Position numbers and translations under genes: made by a program. Positions 9,481 to 18,915 of a DNA stretch of 20,500 bases are shown piece after piece (within the stretch, counting starts at the first letter, position 1; the number at the start of each line of letters is the position of its first letter). Source of the stretch: Cristatella mucedo (lineage: Eukaryota > Bryozoa > Phylactolaemata > Cristatellidae); NCBI GenBank assembly GCA_009760855.2, contig WPIO01000031.1, positions 2,212,001 through 2,232,500 on the forward strand. The letters run 5' to 3'. The notes beneath the pieces were generated by a model. The model made no database searches, was not told the DNA's origin, and worked only from the letters and a program-made list of their open reading frames with translations.

Positions 9481-10262
9481 CTACAAAGTGGCAAGCTAGT
9501 TGCGCTTCAACAAATCGAAGAGGAATTGCAAAGCAACTTTCGTGAATAAACTTGCACAAAAAGCCAACTACTATTAACGAAAGATCAGTTTAGTTCTCTT
9601 CGAATGCTATAAAAACACTGAAACGGTGGCATGATAGATCAGCGATATTGTGACTGCCAATATGTTACTCCATGTTCTAGAATTATAATGTCAAGAAACC
9701 CGTTTTATAATAATCCTTGGTTAGGCACCATAAGAACCTCTGTCATATAATAGGCATCCAGTTGAACTAGGCATAGAGGCATTGTAGGCATTGACCCAGC
9801 CGGGTTGCATCGGTCGGCAGTACAGTGGTGCTCTATGTCCCATGCGAGAGCTGTCCACACAAAGATTGATGTCAGACGCCTGTTTAACCAGCATGTGTCA
9901 GTGACACGAATTGCCATCGTTAGAAGCACTTTTTCATCAACACCAAGGCATACGTATAGATACCGCTACGTCCCGTTTTTAATTCCGATCGTCATTATTA
10001 TTATTATCAAAATGCAATTAGGCATCGTACTTACAAAGCTAACCTAAATCATGCCAAGTGATTCATTGCTTCGGCAGAAGTAGTGGCAAGAAGCAACCAT
10101 CAATAAAGTAATGTTCTAAATTTCTTTTTATCGTTGATCTTTCACATGTCTGTCATCATGGAAACAGCATGTGTAAACTTGGCAAAGAATAATGAGTGGG
10201 ACTTAAAGCGGGAGGTGTCAAACGTGAGCAAGAAAATTTCGACCAATTCGTCGACCACATAC
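9481..10262 (-). other. Intron
   Basis: The intron lies between the exons ending at 10263 and starting at 9480. It contains a small (ATT)n run near 9993-10010. Nothing else is recognisable; the open frames on both strands around 9705-10047 look like chance. Confidence 0.65.
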
Positions 10263-10480
10263 CAACTGAGTGACCAACGAACGATTGTCATCGAAATTTC
10301 TCCATAAGGCATCGCATCTGTCAATGAGCTCCTTCAGTCCAGACTCCTTGGGTAGTTCGTATATCAGTGGCGCATACCCAGTGAGGGCGGCAAGGAGGGC
10401 CGGTACACGTGCAGCTTCTATCGTCCCCTCTCCGGCCGATATGCTTGCCAGGTCAACAAACACCTGTAGCTCCCTGACAT
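10263..10480 (-). CDS. RNF213: RNF213-like exon with the VFVDLASISAGE signature
   Basis: This exon is the strongest single match to RNF213. It reads DVRELQVFVDLASISAGEG, then GYAPLIYELPKESGLKELI and WRNFDDNRSLVTQL. Vertebrate RNF213, recalled from memory, has VFVDLASISAGE followed by a GYAPLLY-type segment and a W-x-x-L/F helix at the same spacing. The acceptor is acgtttgaag (first base 10480, phase 1) and the donor is a perfect GTATGT (last base 10263, phase 0). It sits ahead of the AAA+ core in the family; no enzymatic role for this segment is visible. It is intact, with no stops or frameshifts. Confidence 0.93.
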
Positions 10481-10884
10481 CTTCAAACGTTAAACAAAGT
10501 CATTTATTTTGAGTGATGAGGAATCATCAAAGAGGAAGCAACTGCTACCGTAGAAGTGACCAGTTCACTCTGCAAATCGGCATTCACTCCTATGAAAAGG
10601 TTCATTTGCAGCCCAAAGCACAACGATTCAGCTATTTGAAAAATAATCAAATATAAGTGCTATTACTAACTACCTGGTATCAGTTATGTTTGATTCTTAA
10701 ATTGGGGCTGCAAGCCAGTGCAGACGTGCGGAAATGCACAGACTATCTAGCATGCTATTGACACAACAAATCCAGATCACAATTACTCGTCACTATACAC
10801 AATTAGCCAGTGTTGCTTCATTGGGCAATTGATATGTCAAGACGATTAAATCACAAACGATCGATACCGAGGCAAAATGCCCCT

Positions 10885-10945
10885 AGAGAGAGATTAAGTT
10901 CTCTGAGGGTGCTTTATCAAGTGAATTATTATTATTATTATTATA
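10885..10945 (+). mobile_element. LINE 3' terminal module with (ATT)n tail
   Basis: This is the best preserved copy of the module: AGAGAGATTAAGTTCTCTGA then GGGTGCTTTATCAAGTGAA and a clean (ATT)n tail. AGAGA and TCTCT can pair as a small stem. Only the end is present, consistent with extreme 5' truncation or with a short passenger element that borrows the LINE 3' end. Confidence 0.7.
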
Positions 10946-11170
10946 AAATACATTACTGCTACCACCTTAAATGGATAAGAGCTCATTCATTTGGATCAGC
11001 ACTGCGAGGCACATTACATCAGCCTCGGGGCTCTAGCCCACAAATTGTTCGTTAAAGGCAGGCGTCGTGTGTACTTCCTGTGCTAATGACTCACTGGATT
11101 TATTAAGTTCGCAAATGTGCACAAGTGCAGCTGAGCAAGCATATGTTCTTGTAAATCAAATCCTTTCTGA

Positions 11171-11185
11171 ACACACACAAGCACA

Positions 11186-11252
<67 letters not shown>

Positions 11253-11258
11253 ATACAC
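11171..11258. repeat. (CA)n microsatellite
   Basis: A nearly pure AC dinucleotide run covers about 11188-11244 with imperfect flanks. The long CVCVCV and HTHTHT open frames over it are artefacts of the repeat. Confidence 0.97.
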
Positions 11259-12095
11259 CTTCAAATACTCACTCATTTTCTGCTGGGAACTAACACTATA
11301 CGTGTGGCAAATCGACAAAGTGCACTTTTATGGAATCGCTTTGTTTTTATTTCACGTGAAGCTCCTAGATATATCCAGCTGAATATTTAAAAGCGGTTGG
11401 TTTAAACTATGCAGGAGGAATTGAGACCAGCATTTGCTATATGCCGGGTTGTGGTATCACCTTAATGTGTGCAGCACTCATTTAAAGCCAGAGGTTGTTA
11501 AGCCCTGCATTGAGACCAGAACTACTAGGTAGTTGAATCAGACGAACACTTGCTCTGAAAACTAACTCTCTGTGGCAGAGTAGTTCCAGCAAGATGCGAA
11601 ATTTCTATGCTTCCGATCCCACGAAAGACTGTCTTCTATTACATATCATCCCACTCAAATTAAAAAATTGTGTTTTTAAACGTATTACATAAGTTTAACT
11701 TGAATCATTTTGCTGCTTCAAAAGTTTTACATAAATTTTGAGCTATTTTTAGCAAGGGTATGCCCATCGTCAAGGTAGCCATTCTGGTAGAGGTTTAACA
11801 AGTAAATGTGCTGCCACGCATGAGCATAAATACTATGTCCACGATGATGGCAAGCTGCTTGTGCACATACACCACAATAGCAAGCCTAAATATAACTTCT
11901 CGAAAGTCCAAACAAGTTGTAAGGAAAATACCTGCTAGAAACGCCTAGTGGTGGAGGCTTGAGACCGTAAAAAAAAAAATGTTGAAAAATCCAGGACCAA
12001 TACAAGGCCGACTAATCAGAGAGCATATCAAACGTTCATTAATGAGCATACGACTCGTCTTCTTACAAAGATTAAAGAAATATGAAGAGTGCTAC

Positions 12096-12360
12096 CTTTA
12101 ATTGAGTCTTTCACCCATGTCACAAGCTTCTTGCATTCAAGGAATGCCTGAATGCAGCCCAACTTGTCAACAGAGTCAAGAGCCTTTAGCTTCACGCCTC
12201 GATTGACGAGCTCCTCGGTGATTTCAGAGAGCTTCCTGTCTTTATCTTTTTCCTGTGGTTCGAATGTAGCAGTGAAATTATAAAAATACTCGCTCATGAC
12301 ATCCAAACCAAATGCTTTGACATAATAATATTTTGCACTCATATAGTAATAAGAGGTTGG
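12096..12360 (-). CDS. RNF213: RNF213-like internal exon preceding the VFVDLASISAGE block
   Basis: The acceptor aagtttag precedes CCA ACC at 12360 in phase 0, and the donor GTAGCA follows AAAG at 12096 in phase 1. The peptide starts PTSYYYMSAKYYYV, passes through a charged helix (EPQEKDKDRKLSEITEELVN) and ends LGCIQAFLECKKLVTWVKD followed by SIK. The last part resembles the vertebrate RNF213 stretch with an ECxxxxxWL-type helix immediately before the VFVDL block. The trailing G plus AT from the next exon makes an Asp codon, giving SIK-DVREL without any gap. The tyrosine-rich beginning is the least certain part; a downstream acceptor would shorten it. Confidence 0.8.
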
Positions 12361-12797
12361 CTAAACTTACAGTATGACAGAATACTCTTGATCTGGACTT
12401 TCATTTATGTGCGGATGGCAGCCAGCTGTTCACGTGCTTTGATGCCTCCATGCCTTTCAGCACGTCAAACTTTCTAAACTCCTTTGATGCATATGTTGCA
12501 GAATTTCACTTTTGGATGACACCAGAATTTTAAAAACTTAATGATGATTAAAACAAACTTATTAGTTAGGGTAAACTATTACTCAGAAACTGGAAAGCCA
12601 AACCGTAAAAGTGGCTAGGTCAGCCTATCTCACAATACAATCTGGGGGCCCTGTTCCAGAGATCTTTCACTAGATTACCACATCATCTCCACCGTCCAGT
12701 CTAGTAGGTTCTGCTAACTGCTGTTGCAAAAATTCGAGCGAATCTAGGCTTATCTAAATCCCTATTTTTATGTATGCCTGCCTGAAATATAGGGCGC

Positions 12798-13280
12798 TAA
12801 CATTTGGTGCAAACCTCGGCAGCTGGGCTTGTCTGCCGTGAATGTCGCAACTGCTACATTACACCCCTTCTCATGAAACTGCACTGGCTCCCCCATCAAG
12901 CAGTGTATCGACTTCAAGATTCAGTCCCTCTAATGCCGACTTTAGGACCTTTCATTCCCTTGCTATCGCCTACCTATACAAAATACCTCCTTTTGCTTTG
13001 CATCACACAATTCTCATTCTGTCATGAGTAATTTACCTGTGCCTCTAACCAACGCCAAAGCCTTAGGAGACCATGCCTACGGTTCATAAGCTTTCAAAGC
13101 TTGGAATTCAGTCCTGACTAAAAGTATGTAGGTGACCTTTTGATTTGACGATATTTGAAGAGAAGCTAACAACCCACCTGCTCATCACTGCACTTACCCT
13201 CTCTATATGAATTATCGTTTGTGTGGTTATGCATGGTAAAAATCTGCATGATATTGACGACTAATTGGTGTGCTTCCTTT
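12798..13280 (+). pseudogene. Decayed LINE C-terminal pol remnant
   Basis: The plus strand encodes VQTSAAGLVCRECRNCYIT and PLLMKLHWLP at 12803-12895. This is the classic VQNAAARLV...HITPLLxxLHWLPV segment of CR1/L2-clade ORF2. Further blocks in shifted frames include NAKALGDHAYGS (stop) then AFKAWNSVL near 13055-13120, matching the GDRAFxxxxPKLWNSLP end block. Frameshifts and stops show it is dead. It is the same kind of fragment as 5145-5440 but with a different 3' sequence preserved. The exact 3' limit is unclear. Confidence 0.8.
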
Positions 13281-13384
13281 CAAGCATATGCAACATGCCT
13301 AAAATATATTTAATTGTCTTAATTAAAAATACGAATATTTGGTTATTATCTTTGTTATCTTAAGTGCAAGTGCAAATTACCCCC

Positions 13385-13500
13385 TGCGCCCGCATGCACG
13401 CTCACACGTGCACGCACGCAAGCACAAACCTACTCGTGCTTACATATCTGCACACTACGAGTGCTTCATGCTTTCGCACACGTGGGGTAACAGCACCAGT
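13385..13500. repeat. Degenerate CA/CG alternating purine-pyrimidine stretch
   Basis: Runs such as gcatgcacgctcacacgtgc and cacgcacgcaagcaca form a degenerate dinucleotide repeat. No function is evident. Confidence 0.5.
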
Positions 13501-13870
13501 TTCCTTTAACGACTTATGCTCATAAACTGCTGGCCTGGGAAGATTTGCAAGCCATTGGATCAGACTAGTTTAAACCGAGGCAGTATCGCAGGCATGTTAT
13601 AGCATATCATTAGAGATACCGGTGGCATTTCTGCTAGCTGTGGGAAGAAAGCACTCTTATCATGCTTGGCAGATGTATGCTTCTAGCCAAGACTACAGCA
13701 AGTGCACTTAATGCCGAGAGACCATAAAATTAGAGCAGGATGCACGGTTAGTTAGGTCGATGGTGAAAGGCCAACCAAAAAGCATAAAAAATAAAGATCC
13801 GCTCAGGTTCAACTGCATCGTGCATGTCGCAGCTGTAGAACCTTGGTGGCTGACATTCAGCTTGCAGTGG

Positions 13871-14060
13871 GCAGCCGTGATGGCACACTAGGTAATGGGG
13901 TTGCTTTTCGTGACCTCGGTCCCAAGGTCTCGGATTTGAATCTTTTGGTGGGCGCTACTTTATTGCTAGTGCCATCGATAGTGATAGCCGTAAAGGTTCT
14001 TCTGTAGCTGTACAAAAGATAATGTTAAATCAGCTTGCATTGATTTAATAAAGTATTGGC
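13871..14060 (+). mobile_element. tRNA-derived SINE, copy 2 (degenerate)
   Basis: This copy is homologous to 4478-4658 over its whole length. The head carries CTAGGTAATGGGGTTGC, then CCTCGGTCCCAAGGTC, a mutated B box (GATTTGAATCT at 13933-13943) and TTGGTGGGCG. The body shares the AGTGATAGCCGTAAAGGTTC and GTACAAAAGATAATG-like segments with copy 1. Loss of B-box bases means it is unlikely to be transcribed by Pol III. Confidence 0.8.
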
Positions 14061-15402
14061 AGCTGTCGATGCAAAACTAGCATTGTACAGCAATCAGATA
14101 TTCTGACTGGAGGATTCTGGACGCCATGAATATCTCTGAGTATGACTGCTCAGGGACCAATCCTAAACCCAAAACAGGCAGCACTCACACTCCATACTCA
14201 ACCAATGACCCTAATCAGAGTGTTTCCTATCAGGCCAGGTTGGGTAGCAATTGGACTCACAGAACATTGCCAGATATCCTCAACACAGGTGTTGAAAAAA
14301 CCAAAACTAAACTAGAACCTTGAAATCTTTTATACCACGAACACCTGTACCTCTTACGGTTGTGATGTGGAGTGACCGACATTCGTATTGTATTACTCCT
14401 GCTGGATTGTTCATAGATCAGTCAAGTGCTTCTAGTAGCTATTCCATCCAGGCTTGTTAATGCTTTTCACAAGTTACACAACCGACTGCTGTGAGTAACT
14501 GCTAAAAGTATGTTTAGCTCATTGGCAATGCTGTTCCGGAAATATAGTTGTGTTCTAACTCTTACATGGGCATACCTTCTTCCTCTAGTCAATGGTGCGC
14601 ACAATTCTTCTGACTGGAGCCACAAGGAAATCGATTAAACTGGGCTTGCTATACTGGTTAAATAACTACCCAATACCGTTGTAGGTCACAAGACTACCTC
14701 CCTGTATGCATAATCCTCTATAAGCTTAGGAATCGTCCGACAGAGGGTGAGCTAACATAGAAAACTGTAGACCACATCATTGCTAGGTGGCACGGATTGA
14801 AGCAGACCGGGAAGAAGACAAGAAAATGGAAATGGAAGCTAATGGGCAGCCTACCAGCCCAGCCACCTACATTTCGATTATTTTTTTAACCACCTCCCTC
14901 CACCCATTCCCAAGGCTGCAGAGCACATATCCGGGTTTTTATTCAGTCTACCAAGCACTCTTCATAACCTTAGCGCGCCTCATAAAAGCGAAAGCAAACG
15001 TGTGGTAGTGCAGCCGAATTCGAAGAATGGTTGTAGATGCAATCAGGCTAAAGCAAAAGTAAAGAGCAGCTGCGATGGAGAAGCCGAGTTCGGTAGAGGG
15101 CGAAAAGCTGCACCACAAAGCCGCAAGTCCGCGACTGAGGAGAGGAAAGCCACAGACGGGACACATTAGAGAACGTATGCACGTGTTTAGGATAAGCTGG
15201 TAACAACCTCACTATTTAGAGAGCACGGACGCATGGAGGAGCAACGTGTGCAAGCCAGCGCAGCAGCTCTATTAGCCAAGTGGTAGCCGTGATGAGGCGG
15301 AAATTAGTACCACCAAGGTACACAGCCAATTACGATGAAGCACGTATAAAGCTGGGAAGGAAATAACTTGCGACAAACAAGAATGAGCTAAGTTGAGCCT
15401 AC

Positions 15403-16025
15403 CACGTTGATCAGTACGTCAAGATCCTTGAAGTCTCCGGTAAGCTCCAGTTCCGTTTTAATCCCAAGCATGGTCCGTGCGCCGTTGCTATACAGACGCA
15501 GGAGCGAATAGTTGTGCAGGCGTTGCACTACAGCCGCTTGGACAGGACTCCTGTGCAGGATGCGACCGACCTCTGCCTCTATGCTACTGCGTTCATGATT
15601 TTGAATAGCTTTTAAAAACCGTTCACCATGCGAGAACGTAGCATGCTCAGCTTTGGCAGATGGTTTTGCCTCAGTCACTTCGAGGCTCTTCACAAAGTAT
15701 CCAAAGTCCTTCCGAGCTTCATTCCAAATGTTATCGACCACGTATTGAATAGACCGCTCTGGCACAGCTCCAGCCTTGGGCGGAGACCCCGGATGCTTGC
15801 TTGCAGCAGCCTCCCAGTGTGACAGGAACAGCAGAGACTCGTACACGCCACGTATTTGCTGTAGAACGTCAGCCGGAAGGCAGCTCTTTGTGATTGGAAA
15901 GTGAAAGCACTCTGGGAATCTGTTGATGTTACCACTGGACGGATCTTGGGCAGCCCACAGCGATGACACAGGCTTGTTCTTTAAGTCTTCATCGTCAAGC
16001 TTTCTCTTAAGATCAACCAGTTGAA
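15403..16025 (-). CDS. RNF213: RNF213-like large internal exon
   Basis: This is the longest exon in the window, about 207 codons. The acceptor is tattgctgtag (first exon base 16025) and the donor GTAGGC (last base 15403); it enters in phase 1 and leaves in phase 0. The first codon is completed by the G from the exon ending at 16893, giving VQLVDLKRKLDDEDLKN. Later blocks include FPITKSCLPADVLQQI, YESLLFLSHWEAA, an SPPKAG loop, NIWNEARKDFGYFVKSLEV and a C-terminal LTGDFKDLDVLINV. It looks like a helical stalk segment with a charged loop around PSAKAEHATF. No catalytic motif is expected in this part of RNF213. The overlapping frames on both strands are shadows. Confidence 0.8.
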
Positions 16026-16892
16026 CTACAGCAATAGTAATGAGTAGAAGCACGTTTCAGCAACCGAAGAATCCCAGATGAATCAAACTACAGCCATCGA
16101 ATGATTACAAAATGCTGGCTGCATGCACTGTTAAACGACCAAAAGTAGCAACTTCACCCTATCATTTTCAGGTACACGCAAGTCAAAGAAATCGAAAATG
16201 AAGAAGGAGCTTGCAGAGCAACGTATCCACACTAGTGGATTTGTTTTAAGCCATTTCAGCACTTCAGCATTTCACTTGAAACATGGGTGTCATTGCAACG
16301 AACTATCTGGAGTTTACCGAATTTATCCCAAGTAACATTTTGCAATAGCGGTCATAGTGCCTCCTGCATTTTCAAAATATATGGGCTATGTAAGTCAATG
16401 AGTAGTCACGAATTTTACTAATGCTGGGACTTCGCACTACGATTCCTTGAGCATTACGACTCCTCAAGCGATACTAAATATGTCAAACAATACTTTGGAA
16501 ATAATGAGTAATAAAATATTGGCATATTTCATATAATTGTCAATGAGTGCCCTTACTGATCAAGCCCTGGGCTAAATATTGATAGGTCATGCGATGCAAG
16601 CTTGCAAAAGTGCTTCTGAAAACTCTCTCTCAGGGTGGAAAAATGCCAACAGATTTATCAATGTTTCTGAGCAGCATTGAATTTCTCCACAAAAATAGCC
16701 TGAACTGTCTGGCATTATCAGCTCATGCTACTAGCCACCTTAATTATCGCAAAGAAGTAACTATTTGCATAATATAGGAGAGCTAACAGAAGGAAAATGC
16801 TTAACAGCTGACACGCACGAGTTTCTAAACAATGCATTTATGGACAATGGCGTGTACATCGAGGACTCAATATTACGTAATACATGGCTCAC
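16026..16892 (-). other. Intron, no recognisable content
   Basis: The intron lies between the exons ending at 16893 and starting at 16025. It is AT-rich. The small plus-strand open frames at 16589-16968 have no family resemblance and partly overlap the minus exon. Confidence 0.65.
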
Positions 16893-17210
16893 CATTCTTA
16901 AGCCTTCCACAAAGAGCAAAAAATATCCTCAGATTGTCATGCATCTCGTCGAAGTCTTTTTTCTCTGATTCTCTGACAGTCAGCCGTTTCGCAACATCGA
17001 AAATCTTGTCCTCTCCAGGTTTTTGCTGGCATAGAAGCAGACACAGCTGAAGAAAAGTTTCTTTGTACTTCAGAAGTATAGCTAGCTGGCAGTATTTAAT
17101 ACAACCGTCTTTGCAATCACCAAGGGCCTTGCAAAGAGTGGCCATAACTTCTATACACCGACCAATCCTTTCTATAGTCTCTTTATGTAGGACGGTGCGT
17201 TGCGACGAGC
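16893..17210 (-). CDS. RNF213: RNF213-like internal exon
   Basis: The exon begins after a strong acceptor (ttttactattcag, exon base 17210) and ends at a strong donor (GTGAGC, exon end 16893), with phase 1 at both ends. It encodes about 106 residues, largely helical in appearance and Cys-rich: SSQRTVLHKETIERIGRCIEV, then CKALGDCKDGCIKYCQL and LLCQQKPGEDKIFDVAKRL, ending FALCGRLKN. The open frame continues upstream of the acceptor, but that peptide is hydrophobic and intron-like. In the RNF213 model this falls in the N-terminal helical stalk. I infer the assignment from the in-phase join to the next exon rather than from direct motif recognition. Confidence 0.7.
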
Positions 17211-17867
17211 CTGAATAGTAAAATACATAGTAACCAGAGACAGAGGTCACCGATGCTAGACACATACTATTACCACACAATCTTATAGGCACAAAACACA
17301 TCAAATACAAAGTCATGTACCCCACTATATGGGTCACCAAAACTACATACACTTTATGCAGCAAATTTCCCTTGGGTCTGGGTGCTAAGCAAGTAGACAT
17401 CTGCACGTGGATGACATTTGACACTTGCTACAATCAACAAGTTAAACAGAAAATAAATGCAACATATACTGCTGTTACAAGGACATTGCTGTTCGATCCT
17501 AGACACAAGCTAATGAGCGATCTATCCCTGGTATTCCAATATCATCGATAGTCATACACTTTGCAACAAATATTTACTCAAACACATTGATCTTTTAGGA
17601 TAAAATAGCATGTGTTAAAAGTATAGCTGCCATGCAGCAGACAGGTCACGTGGTACGACACACGTGAGGTCGTTCGGTTTAAACAAGGTTGTACTGAGTG
17701 AAAATTGAGTGAAATTTCCTTTTAAATAAAAAGGGTGACCACAAACGGTGCCACAACCACTTTGATGTAATGCCACCTAACCCAGTTAATATGCCGATGT
17801 TTCTTCAGACAGCAATGTCAGATCTGCTATGGGCACAGTGTTCATAGCAGGCTGTTCAAAGCTGTTA

Positions 17868-18000
17868 CCTCTAACCATGTTATGCTTGTTGACATTGAGC
17901 ATGCTACCACTAACCATTTGATCAAGCTTCCTTTTTACAGCACGTGTAAACAACCTCAAAAGAGGTAAAGTTCTCTGAGGGCATTATAAAAATGCATTCT
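17868..18000 (+). mobile_element. LINE 3' UTR/terminal fragment
   Basis: The segment matches 5553-5700: ATTGAGCATGCTACCACTAA, CATTTGATCAAGCTTCCTTT and the terminal AAAGTTCTCTGAGGGCATTA are shared with small differences. No coding remnant precedes it. It is a short 5'-truncated copy of the same LINE family, antisense to the host gene. Confidence 0.75.
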
Positions 18001-18160
18001 GATAGTGCTAGAGTTGTCTGTAGCTAGCTATCTGCAGAAGCCGAATAAGCTTCTGACTGGTATTCAGTACAGGATCAGACTGTTCTTCCTAAAACGACAT
18101 CCAACAAACTCTGGATTGGATTTTGACATATTAATGCTCACTTCCTTAAGACTAACTTAC

Positions 18161-18176
18161 GTGTGTGTGTGTGTGT

Positions 18177-18207
<31 letters not shown>

Positions 18208-18208
18208 C
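18161..18208. repeat. (GT)n microsatellite
   Basis: About 24 GT dinucleotides are interrupted by a single GT-to-AT change at 18181. Confidence 0.97.
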
Positions 18209-18263
18209 TCTTAAGTGTCACAATCTTAGTTTAGACCCAGAGTGCAATTAAAGTTGGTAATAC

Positions 18264-18472
18264 GCTTTCGATTATAATAGAAGCCTCGGGTGCCAAAAAG
18301 TCGACCAAACGTCCAGGCCCATACATAGATCCACAAAATGTTTCCAGCGATCCCAACTGTTGCCAGAAGTTGACATCAGCACTTGTCGACTTTGTAATTC
18401 TAGTGACGCTCACGACACCAATCTGCTGAAACCGATCTAACTTCACGTGCAAAATCCCATTCTGGGTCCAAC
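18264..18472 (-). CDS. RNF213: Probable upstream exon of the RNF213-like gene
   Basis: The open segment translates to a protein-like block including WTQNGILHVKLDRFQQIG, FWQQLGSLETFCGSMYGPG and LVDFLAPEASIIIE. The acceptor is ttttgcaag at 18473 and the exon enters in phase 1. Two donors are possible, GTATTA (exon end 18264) or a poorer GTCTAA a few codons later; both leave phase 0. The next firm exon (17210) starts in phase 1, so a small exon between them must be missing from my model, or one boundary is wrong. The placement on the same strand upstream of clear RNF213 exons supports membership in the gene. I cannot match it to a specific vertebrate segment from memory. Confidence 0.55.
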
Positions 18473-18839
18473 CTTGCAAAAGCCACATCAAGTATATCGA
18501 GCAAAACAGCTGTGGACTAAACGGATAGACAGAAGCATTCATATTAAAAATGAACAGTAACCAAAACTGCAAGCCCTGTATTACATAGGTGGGACCTCCG
18601 TGGATCAACAAACAAGACAAGGTGCCCTAGATCAATTTGTGAGGCCGTCGATGGAATGCATGCGAAGTTACTGCAAATCAAAGAAGAGACCACGTGGGCA
18701 AACGAATAGCCGATTGGCAATCCCTCTATAAGTCTCTCTTAATCCCTATCTTTCCAGCTCTCTCATCCTTAGCAAATTATAATAATAATTAAAATTACAT
18801 TTCGTATAACACCCTACGAGAACTACATCACTTACTTAC

Positions 18840-18915
18840 ACTCTAGATAAGCTGTAAATTTACCGTATGGACTGGTTAGTGATACACACCGGTGGAGCCA
18901 ATTCTGTGTCGGCTC
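18840..18915 (-). CDS. RNF213: Possible short 5' exon of the RNF213-like gene
   Basis: A 76-nt block encodes EPTQNWLHRCVSLTSPYGKF followed by TAYLE. It ends at a perfect donor (GTAAGT, plus-strand acttac at 18834-18839) in phase 1. The next exon (18472) begins in phase 1, so the join gives a Cys codon followed by WTQNGIL. An in-frame stop sits just upstream, so the exon must begin near 18915, after a modest AG acceptor. I do not recognise the peptide as a specific RNF213 segment; the case rests on donor quality, phase and protein-like composition. It could be a chance open stretch of this size. Confidence 0.4.

Larger units (their letters stand above)
10481..12095 (-). other. Intron
   Basis: The intron lies between the exons ending at 12096 and starting at 10480. 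It contains a LINE 3' terminal module with (ATT)n tail (10885-10945) and a long (CA)n microsatellite (11171-11258). The stretch 11260-12095 holds nothing I can name. Confidence 0.65.
12361..15402 (-). other. 3-kb intron with LINE and SINE remnants
   Basis: The intron lies between the exons ending at 15403 and starting at 12360. It contains a LINE C-terminal remnant (12798-13280), a CA/CG-rich alternating stretch around 13385-13500 and the second SINE copy (13871-14060). The stretches 14060-14780 and 14780-15400 show no gene I can support; the latter is somewhat more GC-rich. Confidence 0.65.
17211..18263 (-). other. Intron(s), possibly hiding one small exon
   Basis: The phase mismatch between the flanking exons (0 out, 1 in) suggests an unrecognised exon here. 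One phase-compatible candidate is 17274-17427, but its peptide is hydrophobic and intron-like. The interval also holds a LINE 3' UTR copy (17868-18000) and a (TG)n microsatellite (18161-18208). Confidence 0.5.
1..18915 (-). other. RNF213: RNF213 (mysterin)-like gene locus, partial at both ends
   Basis: This span covers the exons that I assemble into one minus-strand gene: 18840-18915, 18264-18472, 16893-17210, 15403-16025, 12096-12360, 10263-10480, 9307-9480, 8689-8898, 7026-7391, 406-589 and 1-29. From 17210 downward every donor/acceptor pair joins in phase. The translated blocks keep the order known from vertebrate RNF213, recalled from memory rather than searched. RNF213 is a cytosolic giant E3 ubiquitin ligase with a dynein-like AAA+ core, linked to lipid droplets and antimicrobial defence. 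Only roughly 890 residues of the region ahead of the AAA+ core are here; no Walker motif or RING finger lies in the window. Frames are clean, so the gene looks intact. The start codon and promoter were not found. Confidence 0.85.

Noticed and set aside
11103-11390. Coding frames of Cys/Val or His/Thr repeats
   Set aside because: They are translations of the (CA)n microsatellite.
14126-14323. 65-codon plus-strand frame (MNISEYDCSGTNPK...)
   Set aside because: There is no family resemblance and no flanking signals. It probably arose by chance.
14787-15166. Plus-strand charged peptide (MARIEADREEDKKMEMEANG) and the basic stretch downstream, plus an antisense frame
   Set aside because: It is low complexity and short, with a stop between the parts and no recognisable domain. 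The exon chain already passes this interval as an intron with matching phases.
15628-15935. Open frames on both strands inside 15403-16025
   Set aside because: They are shadows of the large RNF213-like exon in other frames.
17640-17680. Paired CACGTG E-box-like palindromes as a regulatory site
   Set aside because: Two hexamers in an intron are not enough to support a regulatory element without expression or conservation data.
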